A DNA stretch of 64,000 bases. Origin: Bdellovibrionales bacterium. Lineage in GTDB: Bacteria > Bdellovibrionota > Bdellovibrionia > Bdellovibrionales > UBA1609. Location: positions 29,726-93,725 of the forward strand of contig JAHDFM010000001.1 in NCBI GenBank assembly GCA_020628165.1, written 5' to 3'. Made by a program: the position numbers and the translations under genes. The notes beneath the pieces are model-generated. The model ran no database searches and was not told where the DNA came from. It saw nothing but the letters and a program-made list of their open reading frames with translations. Positions 52,501 through 60,241 of the stretch are shown here, piece after piece; position 1 is the stretch's first letter, and each line of letters begins with the position of its first letter.

Positions 52501-53011
52501 TAGTTTAAGCGGCCGTAGTCGATTTAGCCCTGAAAAACGTATAAGAATTAAGTCACCCAATCAGGACGAGTTTTTAAACGCTGGCGGTAATTTAATTTCA
52601 TTTAAAAATGGTGATCAGTACTTTAACTTTTACAGAACTCAAGGTGAGCTATTGTTAACGAATTTAAAAGACCAAGAAACAAGAGTGTCCACCCAAGAGA
52701 TGAAGGTGACTCAGTTTTTACCGGGCATTAACTTTAAAGAGTTGATTGTTCCTGGACTTTATCAGGGCAGTGACTTGTATCCAGCTATTTTTGTGAATGC
52801 GAGTGAAATCTACAGCCGCCGTGTCTACTCATATGTGGTTGGCGAAGAGGGTAACCTCATCGCACCGATGAACTTAAACATCGAGCTACCGCAAGGGTGT
52901 TTCACAGCATTGCCATCAAAAATTTCTGACCAAAAACCAACCATGTACACGTTCCTTTGCCAAAAAGGAGAAAATTGGTCATTGAAGTTAGTGCCAATGA
53001 AAAGTCATTAA
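49556..53011 (+). CDS. Large secreted subtilase (S8 serine protease)
   Basis: About 1151 residues from ATG 49556, which overlaps the preceding stop; a signal peptide follows (MRKLIILICIYFISINAHSQ). The S8 triad is complete: Asp133 in VAVVDSGLDTSH, His222 in NSHGTHIAGIL, Ser406 in SGTSQAAPMVAA, with oxyanion Asn334 in AAAGND. Between Asp and His lies a very basic Arg/Lys-rich insert (about 163-184). The 650-residue C-terminal part (KNLWKRAKNVKFKVSSSAG on) is beta-rich and unassigned, perhaps for substrate binding or surface display. A predatory or surface-processing role is inference. Confidence 0.92.
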   Translation: MRKLIILICIYFISINAHSQAVVPSDLVPQSLLTETNDPYFNFQWSLFNYGHTVQQQRSALEFEPICGEGFINNGSGLQDPSVEDFFGQKDHKKCVPQTANKVYKSKHDIGWLNFINQLEKQLKRDVVVAVVDSGLDTSHTDIISNLARIPSQCNDEGKPLQMERQKRKRDKNERRDDERRRPQVPPIDDFDFSKDCFGWNFTNRRFPYGHNLVFDDSINSHGTHIAGILSAERNNGQGIAGISNRIKVLPVKVFRELTPNEAQRFSVESEFVQIMNTVAVGLEYLTESIKNGRTVDVVNLSFGWPKKLTTDRLQIAIQELIKQNVIVVAAAGNDDIDIELFPCSVENVICVGAHTNNGRISSYSNYGSAVDILAPGDSILSLSRTDETAALFTQSDEYDFLSGTSQAAPMVAAVLALAKGTYVNESDDEIKARVLSSAHPYMKTNQKFNLTGIANIEQAFLVSERPYLYPNFKDLSQIKVADQKFAFEIPVKNLWKRAKNVKFKVSSSAGNLQLERSQFNYSTINNFVNLKVAGSILDMNQTSDVSFQVTIQYANEQGQSYSDNFELKSQFYIDLDEASYFEFPLNLSKSVQDAINAFSSSASETFDLGRRLIQQVRPTNLNSEATEYYVSSFAEEADVAGIQSFVLRKEGTVYEQKKLAFLPQSRGYEVFKFDLYSDHPGDEYIIRSDVEVSEVIEEQNILTDKYVEFHVISEDLTKEIDVLRLKPRANLEGRNHVEFLENYYFDFTIFGRVEELTPAFIGFKKDMAKLYTAMSQRPKLLSSNTSNINSLFFMAEGFLSDVDNNLTLNTFSQEDFTAMQLYYLERDKDSDALQVRTMSTPEFKQSLLQQFSSYFYDRGFITSPRVHPDMQLYMWRLLENESFESVNLLVSFAMESQVSIGGEVQKAKGISTNYFFIVEMYFDELGQVKHIMRPLDDFNTGLAFNDRKDDILTYFSLNNSTEGNLIGTKNFKFTEGENSFFSLSGRSRFSPEKRIRIKSPNQDEFLNAGGNLISFKNGDQYFNFYRTQGELLLTNLKDQETRVSTQEMKVTQFLPGINFKELIVPGLYQGSDLYPAIFVNASEIYSRRVYSYVVGEEGNLIAPMNLNIELPQGCFTALPSKISDQKPTMYTFLCQKGENWSLKLVPMKSH

Positions 53012-53016
53012 AGTAT

Positions 53017-53086
53017 TGAGGCTATAAAATTCTGATCACGGTAGATAGATCATATTTTGAATATCAATGAACTTCAGATAGCCTCA
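53017..53086. other. Interrupted inverted repeat after the subtilase
   Basis: TGAGGCTAT at 53017 pairs perfectly with ATAGCCTCA at 53078, and TCTGA / TCAGA inside extends the pairing. The loop is long. It may be a terminator-like structure, followed by only a short T stretch. Confidence 0.35.
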
Positions 53087-53242
53087 TTTGCCTAGATTAC
53101 AAATGCAGATGAGCTCTTACATTATAATTAAGAGATAAGACTTAAGATTGTCTCAAGTTGATATAGACCCGTCCCTAACCTTTAATTATCTCAAGATTTT
53201 TATTAAAATAAAACATGTATTAACCACTGTGGAGGGGAGTCT

Positions 53243-54628
53243 TTGAACAATCGTTCATTGTTTTTATTTATTTTATTTTCTCCTTTTCTATTAATCTTAT
53301 TTAATAACTGTGGACAATATGAAAGTTCAACAAGCTCTTTGTCTTCACAAATTCAAAATAATAGTGATACTAATAAACCCACTGAAAATAACACTACGAC
53401 TTCAACTAATAATGAAAACAATGAAATAGAGAATGTAACAGAACCAGATGTAACCCCACAACCTCCAACAGAAGAACCAGATCAACCTATAAACCCATCC
53501 AACAAACTCTTTGCTATCGAGGCATTAAAGTATCAAGGTGCCTTTAGATTGAGCTCAAATGATATTGGCGAATCCAGCGTCAATTACGCAACAGGAACCC
53601 TTGCTTATAACCCAGATCATAAATCGATTTATATAGCAGGGCATAATCATCATAATGCAATCGCAGAGTTCACTGTGCCAGAGTTATCAAAAGCGACAGA
53701 TGTAAAGCAATTGCCAGAAGTGGCAGAAGCTCGCCAAGGCTTCAAAAAAATACTTTCACAAGGAACTCCAAGTGGAGCCAATGATAAGATCACAGGTCTT
53801 TATTACAAAGATAATACTCTCATTATTAATTCAGAAGTTTGGTACGATGCTGATGGCAAAAATGACTTAACAACCTTAGTAATGACAAATGCCAACGACT
53901 TTAGCCAATCAAACATAACAGGTTATTATAAATTAGAAGGCAAAGCCCATGCCGCGGGATACATCTCAGAAGTGCCAGAAAATCATAGAGCACAAATTGG
54001 CAACGATCACATCACTGGCTGGTCCAAAAACTATTCAATCAATTCTCGTTACAGCATTGGCCCATCATTGTTCAGCGTAAATATTGATAGCCTGTTAAAA
54101 GGAACGCAATCAATAAATCAAAATATAGCAACAAAAGCATTTATGAACTTTCCCTTTTCAGAGGGTAAGTATTTGAGTGAAGCAAGCATAGGCAACTCAG
54201 ACAATACAGCCAACGCCTTATTCAATCAGTTGTCGCGAGCCATGTATGCTTTTATCATACCAGGCACAAACACATATTTTGTGATTGGATCTTCAGGTGG
54301 AATCGACTCTGGTATTGGATACAAAATCAAACAAGACGGCACTTATGAATGTCCCGGTTTTTGTTCTTACAAATCAGCAGACAACTACAACTATTATTGG
54401 TTGTTTGATATGAATGATATTTATAACGCTTCATCAGTAAGCTCAATTAAGCCCTACGCTTTTGGAAAACTCAACATTCCTTTTGACAAGAACGGTCAGC
54501 ACCAAGTGTTAGGAGCCAGTTACGATGCTTCATCAGATCAACTTTTTATTTCTCTAGAGAATGCGGGGCAGGTTGGTGATTTCGATCGTCCTCCTTTGAT
54601 TGTTGTTTACTCTCTACTTGGGGAGTGA
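53243..54628 (+). CDS. Putative lipoprotein with low-complexity linker
   Basis: 461 residues from a TTG start chosen because GGAGGGGAG lies directly upstream. The signal (LFLFILFSPFLLILFNNCGQ) ends at Cys 23, a plausible though atypical lipobox. A Ser/Thr/Asn then Pro/Glu linker of about 60 residues follows. The folded domain (about 85 onward: LKYQGAFRLSSN, TGTLAYNPDHKSIYIAGHNH, FLISLENAGQ-type ends) reads like a beta-propeller with calcium-type acidic loops but I cannot name a family. Surface-exposed role likely. Confidence 0.68.
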   Translation: MNNRSLFLFILFSPFLLILFNNCGQYESSTSSLSSQIQNNSDTNKPTENNTTTSTNNENNEIENVTEPDVTPQPPTEEPDQPINPSNKLFAIEALKYQGAFRLSSNDIGESSVNYATGTLAYNPDHKSIYIAGHNHHNAIAEFTVPELSKATDVKQLPEVAEARQGFKKILSQGTPSGANDKITGLYYKDNTLIINSEVWYDADGKNDLTTLVMTNANDFSQSNITGYYKLEGKAHAAGYISEVPENHRAQIGNDHITGWSKNYSINSRYSIGPSLFSVNIDSLLKGTQSINQNIATKAFMNFPFSEGKYLSEASIGNSDNTANALFNQLSRAMYAFIIPGTNTYFVIGSSGGIDSGIGYKIKQDGTYECPGFCSYKSADNYNYYWLFDMNDIYNASSVSSIKPYAFGKLNIPFDKNGQHQVLGASYDASSDQLFISLENAGQVGDFDRPPLIVVYSLLGE

Positions 54629-54672
54629 CTATGAGCTTTTCGTCGAATTTTTTTAAATGGCAGGTTTGTTTG

Positions 54673-54820
54673 GGGATCGCATATTTTTCTAAGCCTCAAG
54701 ACATCTTGTCCATGCTCAATCAAGCATTTGTCCGCAGCGCTCAAGCCTTCTGCTTAAGCACTTAGTCAATCCAACTGCGCGTGGACAAAATGTCTTGAGG
54801 TTTAGACAAATAATATCGAC
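54673..54820 (-). repeat. 148-nt structured element, copy 1
   Basis: Inverted copy of the element at 55589-55736, same length. Outer arms 54689-54711 and 54783-54805 pair over 23 bp with one G-T pair and one mismatch. The core (read on the minus strand) starts TGTCCACGCGCAGTTGGATT and contains two further hairpins. It starts 45 bases after the lipoprotein stop. The arm sequence differs from copy 2 but keeps pairing. Confidence 0.85.
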
Positions 54821-54909
54821 ACTTTTACTTATAAAAAGTTTCTTGAGACTCATTGCTTTAAGTTATATTTCGACTTGTTCCCTTGTTTGGTTCATTTTAT
54901 GATTTTGTA

Positions 54910-55506
54910 ATGAAGCTCATACATAAAACTCAAAGACTTACTCTTCGCCCGTTACAACAATCTGATTTTAAGCTTTGGCAACAATCCAATGAAGACATGT
55001 TGCCATCTCAAAACACGTGGGACACAGGAAAGGTGGAAGCTTCGAACTTTTCGAAAAAGAATTTCAATAAATTATTAAAAGACGAAAAACTACAGCGAGA
55101 TCACGACGATTTTTATAGTTTGTACGCATTTGATAAGAAAAAAAAGTGCATTGTTGGATCTGTCGCAGCAATGAACGTGCAGCGGGGATTATCTCAATCT
55201 GCCTTTTTGGGTTATTATATACACAACAATCACTGGGGAAAAGGTTACGGCAAAGAATCTGTCGAGGGTTTTATACACTTTGCTTTCAAAAAACTAAAGC
55301 TCCACCGCCTAGAAGCAGGAATAGAACCAACTAATAAAAGATCCATCTATTTAGTTAAATCATTAGGCCTCCGCAAAGAAGGTTTTAAAAAACGAATTGT
55401 CTATTTGAGAGAAAAATGGATCGATCTAACTATGTACTCAATAACGTGCGAAGAATTAGGCTACAAATGGAACGCCAAAAAAGCTATCCAAAAGAAATAT
55501 AGATAA
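54910..55506 (+). CDS. GNAT N-acetyltransferase, RimJ/RimL-like
   Basis: About 198 residues from ATG 54910 (MKLIHKTQRLTLRPLQQSDF), which is the normal RimJ/RimL start; a frame from 54883 adds nine unlikely residues. The acetyl-CoA loop is GYYIHNNHWGKGYGKE (about 105-120), followed by LHRLEAGIEPTNKRSIYLVK and GLRKEGFKKR. It should acetylate an N-terminus, amino sugar or small amine. The gene sits alone between two inverted 148-nt elements, like a passenger gene. Confidence 0.85.
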   Translation: MKLIHKTQRLTLRPLQQSDFKLWQQSNEDMLPSQNTWDTGKVEASNFSKKNFNKLLKDEKLQRDHDDFYSLYAFDKKKKCIVGSVAAMNVQRGLSQSAFLGYYIHNNHWGKGYGKESVEGFIHFAFKKLKLHRLEAGIEPTNKRSIYLVKSLGLRKEGFKKRIVYLREKWIDLTMYSITCEELGYKWNAKKAIQKKYR

Positions 55507-55588
55507 AAAAAGTATCCCATTCTTCATATTGTAAACAATTCGACCAAAAACAACTAAAAATTCAAAGAAAAAAGAGAAAGGAAAAAAA

Positions 55589-55736
55589 GTCGATATTATT
55601 TTTCTAAGGTCTCATAGACACTGTCCACGCGCAGTTGGATTGACGAAGCGCTTAAGCCAAAGGCTTGAGCGCTGCGGACATATGCTTGTTTGAGCATGGG
55701 CAGGGTCTATGAGGCCTTAGAAAAATAAGCGGTCCC
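55589..55736 (+). repeat. 148-nt structured element, copy 2
   Basis: Arms 55598-55626 and 55698-55726 pair over 29 bp with two G-T pairs and one mismatch. Inside are a 12-bp hairpin (55647-55673, AGCGCTTAAGCC / GGCTTGAGCGCT with AAA loop) and a short hairpin ATGCT / AGCAT (55682-55697). Core and ends (GTCGATATTATTT at the start, TTAGAAAAATA near the end) match copy 1. No T-run on either strand. Confidence 0.85.
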
Positions 55737-55779
55737 TATTTTTCCAACAAAATGTTCCACAGAACAAAGCAAAGAAGAA

Positions 55780-56454
55780 TTACTCCGAACGAATCAGGTA
55801 CTGCGAGTTAATCCCCGTGCCAGAAGTGCCGTTGAGCAAGAGCCCTTCCCCAGAAGTCGTTTTTTCCTGCAGTTTCGAACGAACAGGTTCAGGGAAGCTA
55901 TAGTTGCCGTTGAAGACCCCTTTGGCTTTTTTATTGACGCTAGCGATGTCGCGACGGCTTTTCTTGCGAGAGTTTCTTTTAGAATATTTGGATGATTTCT
56001 TTCTCTTTTTAGTAATGTATTTATTGTCTAGATCCAAACGGTCACCAACCATAAATGTGGCGTAATCAAGCTCTGGTAATTTATCTCGCTTAGGAACCTT
56101 GTGAATGCGAGCAACACTGACAGTGGAGCCGACATGGATGACTTTGACTTCACCAACAGGCAAATAAAGGTCACCAACAGTTTTATTTTCAAGGGGATCA
56201 ATAAAGCTTTTTTTGCGCAGCACTGGAATGATGTGATTGGTCTTTAAACCCATCTTGCTGCCAGCATCTATATAGAACTCTTTGTTGTGTGAATGAGTGG
56301 CGTCGAGGGAAAGAGCTCGTTTCACTTCGATGATTTTACCATCGTATTTTGCATGACTAGTAAAACTTATAAATAGAGTCAGTGTAAAAACGTACAATGC
56401 ATTTATTTTATATATCCTTCTCATGAGATACATATCGGTGAATGAGTGTCTCAT
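55780..56454 (-). CDS. Exported FlgT-C-domain-like protein
   Basis: Up to 224 residues; ATGs at 56454, 56433 and 56424 are possible, and the last gives the cleanest signal peptide (MRRIYKINALYVFTLTLFIS then FTSHA). The domain at about 40-140 (FYIDAGSKMGLKTNHIIPVL, DPLENKTVGDLYLPVGEVKV, STVSVARIH) resembles the FlgT C-terminal domain, which links to the flagellar H ring. A Lys/Arg/Ser-rich stretch follows (KKRKKSSKYSKRNSRKKSRR). A flagellar or envelope role is plausible but not certain. Confidence 0.6.
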   Translation of the reverse strand: MRHSFTDMYLMRRIYKINALYVFTLTLFISFTSHAKYDGKIIEVKRALSLDATHSHNKEFYIDAGSKMGLKTNHIIPVLRKKSFIDPLENKTVGDLYLPVGEVKVIHVGSTVSVARIHKVPKRDKLPELDYATFMVGDRLDLDNKYITKKRKKSSKYSKRNSRKKSRRDIASVNKKAKGVFNGNYSFPEPVRSKLQEKTTSGEGLLLNGTSGTGINSQYLIRSE

Positions 56455-56727
56455 CTTGAGGCTATTGCTAGTTATTTCTCCAATAACTTTAGTGACTCTT
56501 TGATACTGACTCGACTGAAGTCTAGTAAGTAGTGACAGAACGTCACCTCTTCTGCGCAGTATTAAAATTTAAGAAAGTGAAATTTAAAGTCCTAAGTCTG
56601 TGTATTCATGGGCCTGCAAAAAGATTCGCTTAAAGTTTAAACAGCAACATAAAAGTTGGTACGCCAATTGTAATAACTCCTATCGAACGAATTAAATGAC
56701 ACTAAATAAAAACAACAAAATTAAATA

Positions 56728-56734
56728 GGGGGGG
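56728..56734 (+). promoter_or_regulatory. Run of seven G at the ribosome site, lipoprotein 1
   Basis: A G7 tract forms the Shine-Dalgarno region four bases before ATG 56739. The same layout (six G, then ATTATGAAATTA) occurs before the paralogous gene at 57700. Confidence 0.6.
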
Positions 56735-56738
56735 AATT

Positions 56739-57458
56739 ATGAAATTATTAACGAGTCTTGCGGCATTGTTATCGGCGGTGGCACTTATAGGTTGTGGTGG
56801 AGGATCTGGCAACGGTGGATACACTCATGCACAAGTGGCTGCAGACTTTGTAGCGGGTCTAAAATATGACTTAGGTTATGATGTTGAACTTGTTAAAACG
56901 AACACAAAACAATGGGATTATATCGTAGTGTACGATTATGACTTAGACACTTACGATGCTTATGACTTGTCTGGCTTTTATGTTGGCGACAACATGGATT
57001 GGTATCTCGATAACTATGAAGTGAACTTCTTTTACGACTTAGATTATCTAGGTAACAATGTGTATGAAGATTACTTCACAGGCATTCAGTTCTCAAAGTC
57101 ACAAATGACAAGTGCTGACACTGCGAAAGCTCAAGAGCTTATCGACGGTCTTAAAGTTAAGAAGGCCACTGAGCAGTTAACTGTTCAATTTGGTTTGGCT
57201 CCAAAAAGAGCTAAGGAAGTTGCCTCTTTAGCTTTGCAAATCAACAATGCTGACAAGTCTAAAATGACGACATTTCAGTACGACCAATACTCTAAAGCTG
57301 TTCTTGGTAGCACGTTCACAGAAATTAAAGGTGCATTACAAGACAAGTTAACTGGTAACAATGCTTCTATGGATAAAGTTTTTGAAAAAGCTGCTAAAAC
57401 AAACGGTGTTTCAAAAGCCAGTGTTGAAAAGTTAGCTGACCTTTTTATTAAGAACTAA
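56739..57458 (+). CDS. Lipoprotein with Tyr/Asp-rich middle, paralog 1
   Basis: 239 residues with a lipobox (VALIGCGGGS, Cys 19). Residues 30-60 (DLGYDVELVKTNTKQWDYIV) and the C-terminal helical half (LTVQFGLAPKRAKEVASLAL, TFQYDQYSKAVLGSTFTEIK) are shared with the gene at 57700. Between them lies a strongly Tyr/Asp-rich stretch (YDYDLDTYDAYDLSGFYVGD and on). No known family. Followed by an intrinsic terminator, so it is its own transcript. Confidence 0.72.
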   Translation: MKLLTSLAALLSAVALIGCGGGSGNGGYTHAQVAADFVAGLKYDLGYDVELVKTNTKQWDYIVVYDYDLDTYDAYDLSGFYVGDNMDWYLDNYEVNFFYDLDYLGNNVYEDYFTGIQFSKSQMTSADTAKAQELIDGLKVKKATEQLTVQFGLAPKRAKEVASLALQINNADKSKMTTFQYDQYSKAVLGSTFTEIKGALQDKLTGNNASMDKVFEKAAKTNGVSKASVEKLADLFIKN

Positions 57459-57490
57459 TTTTTTAACCCACAAACCATTGATCTCTAAGA

Positions 57491-57523
57491 CCCAAACAGC
57501 TTTTAAACTGTTTGGGTTTTTTT
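57491..57523 (+). terminator. Intrinsic terminator after lipoprotein 1
   Basis: CCCAAACAG / CTGTTTGGG, a perfect 9-bp stem with an 8-nt loop, followed by seven T. Confidence 0.92.
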
Positions 57524-57690
57524 ATGCACTAGCTGTAAAATTTAAGACCATTTAATAAATTTAAGGTAATGACAGTTTTTAAACGTTCTCATTTTTAGTT
57601 CAGATTTTTTCAATAGAGTGATTTTATTTAGTTGTTAATTCTCTTCTCATTGCTTTGTAACTTAGATAAAAAATAGCAAATAACAAAATA

Positions 57691-57696
57691 GGGGGG
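57691..57696 (+). promoter_or_regulatory. Run of six G at the ribosome site, lipoprotein 2
   Basis: A G6 tract forms the Shine-Dalgarno region three bases before ATG 57700, inside a leader (AACAAAATAGGGGGG) that matches the paralog's leader. Confidence 0.6.
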
Positions 57697-57699
57697 ATT

Positions 57700-58503
57700 A
57701 TGAAATTACTTATTTCTATATTAACATGTTTGTCTGTTGTGATGACAATTGGCTGTGGTGAAAGTGAGCACCGCAAAACTGCAAAAGACTTTGTGAACAC
57801 ACTGAATAATGAGCTCGGTTATGACGTTGAACTTGTTAAAACAAACACAAAGCAAAGAGATTACATTGTTGTGAGAGACTATGATCTTGGAACTTTAGAT
57901 GCTTACTACATTGGTGGATACAACAGCAGTTCAAACATTAATGATTACTTGGATCAAAATGAAGATTTGTTTTATTACGGTTTAGAGTTTGCTTATGTTG
58001 AAGTGGATCGCTACTACGTTCCGGGACCATACTATTCAGACCCAATTTTTGGTTACAGTACAATTGGTGGAGGTTATTATGAGGAGACTTATGAAAACGT
58101 TTATGTCGATCCATTTTCTGGTGTGTTGTTTTCAAAAGTTAAAATGACTCCTACAGATTTGTCAAAGGCTATGGAAGTTCTTGATAAAGTAAGAATTAAT
58201 AACGCCAAACAAAAATTAATGGTTCAGTTTGGCTTACCTCCGCAAAGAGCTGGTGAAGTGGCTAGTCATTGGTTACAGCTTAAGAAAGACATGGACTCTA
58301 AGGCAACGATGACGACTTACAAATTTGATCAATACTCAAAAGCGATCATTGGATCTTCTTTTACAGAGATGCAAGAGCCTATGAAGCGTTATCTGCAAGG
58401 TGACGTGACGGCCCTGGATAAATTTTACAAAAGAGCAGCCGACACTAACGGGGTTTCTATTGAAAGTGTTAGAAAACTGTCTGACATATTTGTAAAAAAC
58501 TAG
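57700..58503 (+). CDS. Lipoprotein with Tyr/Asp-rich middle, paralog 2
   Basis: 267 residues with a lipobox (VMTIGCGES, Cys 19). It shares ELGYDVELVKTNTKQRDYIV and KLMVQFGLPPQRAGEVASHW with the preceding lipoprotein. The middle is longer and Tyr/Gly/Pro-rich (YYVPGPYYSDPIFGYSTIGG), the main difference between the two. The pair is a tandem duplication in which the ends are conserved and the centre diverged, as in surface proteins that vary an exposed loop. Function unknown. Confidence 0.72.
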   Translation: MKLLISILTCLSVVMTIGCGESEHRKTAKDFVNTLNNELGYDVELVKTNTKQRDYIVVRDYDLGTLDAYYIGGYNSSSNINDYLDQNEDLFYYGLEFAYVEVDRYYVPGPYYSDPIFGYSTIGGGYYEETYENVYVDPFSGVLFSKVKMTPTDLSKAMEVLDKVRINNAKQKLMVQFGLPPQRAGEVASHWLQLKKDMDSKATMTTYKFDQYSKAIIGSSFTEMQEPMKRYLQGDVTALDKFYKRAADTNGVSIESVRKLSDIFVKN

Positions 58504-58531
58504 TATAAATAAATTTTTTAAAATTTAAGAG

Positions 58532-58559
58532 AAGGGGCAATGTAAGTTGGCCCTTTTTT
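58532..58559 (+). terminator. Intrinsic terminator after lipoprotein 2
   Basis: AAGGGGCAA / TTGGCCCTT, 9-bp stem with one mismatch, 6-nt loop, then a T run. It separates the lipoprotein from prmA. Confidence 0.8.
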
Positions 58560-58576
58560 ATTTTTAGGATTAAGTG

Positions 58577-59461
58577 ATGGCAGATCAGTTTTATATTGTA
58601 GTGGCAAGTCAGGTGAGTGCAAGTGATGAAGATTTACTTTCTAGTTATTTTTTTGAGCAAGGTGCCGAAGGTGTCAGTGAAGATTTAGAGTTCACTCAAT
58701 TTGATGATGAGTACTCTGTTGAGACCATCGAGAAAAAAGAAAAAGAGCTCAATATTTATTTCTCAGAGCCTCCTGAAGAAGATTTATTAATCAAAGCACA
58801 AATGGAATTTCCAGCTGTTCAATTTAAAATTAAGACCGAGAAAAACCAAGACTGGATGAGTGAGTGGAAAAAGGGGTATCAAGAATTTGCTCTTTGTGAG
58901 GGCGTTAATGTGGTGCCTTCATGGCTTAAGCCACAAAAACCAGATGAGTTAAATATATTCATAGACCCTGGTATGGCTTTTGGCACAGGCACTCATGCCA
59001 CTACTCAAATTGCTAGTGAGTTAGTGTTTCATCAAACTCAGGTGTCACAAAAAAAAGTGATTGATGTGGGAACGGGGACAGCTATCTTAGCTATGCTCTG
59101 TGATTTGTTGGGGGCAGATCAAGTTGTCGCCACTGAGATTGAAGAGATGGCCCGAGAAGTGGCTAAGCAAAATGTTTCTTTGAATCAATGTCAGAAAGTG
59201 CAAGTGATTGATGAACAGATAGAACAAGTGCAAGACGAGTTTGACTTGGTGATCGCCAATATCATTGATGGTGTGCTGGTCAAAATTCAAGACGATTTGA
59301 AGCGTGCGAATAAAGTGGGCGGATATATGATTCTTACGGGCATCTTGCAGGAAAGAGAGTCTGACTTTTTTGCTAACTTTAAATTAGACGGCTACAAAAT
59401 ACTTAAAAAAGTGCAGAAAGAAGAATGGTTGGGACTGTTGTTAAAGAAGGAGCAAGCGTGA
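58577..59461 (+). CDS. prmA: Ribosomal protein L11 methyltransferase PrmA
   Basis: Methylates ribosomal protein L11 using S-adenosylmethionine. About 294 residues from ATG 58577. The substrate-side helix DWMSEWKKGYQEF and the cofactor motifs FIDPGMAFGTGTHATTQ, VIDVGTGTAILAMLC and LVIANIIDGV are typical. The stop overlaps the rsmE start as GTGA; prmA-rsmE pairing is common in bacteria. Confidence 0.93.
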   Translation: MADQFYIVVASQVSASDEDLLSSYFFEQGAEGVSEDLEFTQFDDEYSVETIEKKEKELNIYFSEPPEEDLLIKAQMEFPAVQFKIKTEKNQDWMSEWKKGYQEFALCEGVNVVPSWLKPQKPDELNIFIDPGMAFGTGTHATTQIASELVFHQTQVSQKKVIDVGTGTAILAMLCDLLGADQVVATEIEEMAREVAKQNVSLNQCQKVQVIDEQIEQVQDEFDLVIANIIDGVLVKIQDDLKRANKVGGYMILTGILQERESDFFANFKLDGYKILKKVQKEEWLGLLLKKEQA

Positions 59462-60219
59462 GACGTTATTGGCTCAATCCAGACTGTTTAGTAGATTCTG
59501 ATGAAGGGAAAGCTTGGCTCATCCAAGACGATGATTTCAAGCATATCTGCATTGTCTGCCGACAAGACATAGATTCTAAGTTCGAAATCTTAAGCAGCGA
59601 TGGTCATGCTTATTTTGTAAAGATAGTATCTAAAAATAAAAAATCAGCCATGGCTCAGGTTTTATCTGTGCGTGAAGTTCCCCCGTTGCCACAGCCTTAT
59701 ATTGAACTTTGTATCAGTGTGCCCAAGTTTAAAAAGCTTGAGCTCATTATAGAAAAATCGGTTGAGCTTGGGGTTCATCGCATTCATCCTTTTTTCAGCG
59801 AATTCAGTTTTATTCGCGATCGTAAAAAAATGAGCTCTGAAAGAGTGAGTCGTTTGCAAAAAATCGTAAAATCAGCCACTCAGCAGTCAGGTAGAGGTGA
59901 TCTTATGGATATCACTTCGCCCTGTACTTTGGACGAGTTATTGTTGCAGTTTAACCAAAACAGCGAAACGGTGGGTCTTTTCCCATATGAGGGGGCTTGC
60001 GATAAGAGCTTAAAGCAGGCCTTAAGTTCAGTGAAAAAGCAGGCCTTTAAAAGTGTGTGGGCTTTCATTGGCAGTGAGGGTGGTTTTAGTGAGCGAGAAG
60101 TGAGCTTGTTTCGGGAGCATCAACTAGAGCCTGTCACATTGGGGGAGCAAGTGCTTCGTGTGGAAACTGCTTGCCTCTCCATAGCTAGCATTTTAAAGTA
60201 TGAACTAGTCGATAGTTAA
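59458..60219 (+). CDS. rsmE: 16S rRNA m3U1498 methyltransferase RsmE
   Basis: SPOUT-class enzyme that methylates U1498 of 16S rRNA. About 253 residues from GTG 59458, which overlaps the prmA stop and has AAGGAG before it; an ATG at 59425 lies inside prmA and lacks this. The N-terminal PUA-like part is followed by PKFKKLELIIEKSVELGVHR and the SPOUT knot FIGSEGGFSEREV and LGEQVLRVETA, which are diagnostic. Confidence 0.94.
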   Translation: MRRYWLNPDCLVDSDEGKAWLIQDDDFKHICIVCRQDIDSKFEILSSDGHAYFVKIVSKNKKSAMAQVLSVREVPPLPQPYIELCISVPKFKKLELIIEKSVELGVHRIHPFFSEFSFIRDRKKMSSERVSRLQKIVKSATQQSGRGDLMDITSPCTLDELLLQFNQNSETVGLFPYEGACDKSLKQALSSVKKQAFKSVWAFIGSEGGFSEREVSLFREHQLEPVTLGEQVLRVETACLSIASILKYELVDS

Positions 60220-60241
60220 ATAATAGATCGAGGAGATGAGC

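Noticed and set aside
54673..55736. Integron attC sites
   Set aside because: The paired 148-nt elements are hairpins flanking a cassette-like gene, but I find no GTTRRRY/RYYYAAC boxes, and the two copies are inverted, unlike direct attC arrays.
56631..56638. Sigma28 promoter (TAAAGTTT)
   Set aside because: The -35-like box is exact but no GCCGATAA-like -10 follows at the right distance.
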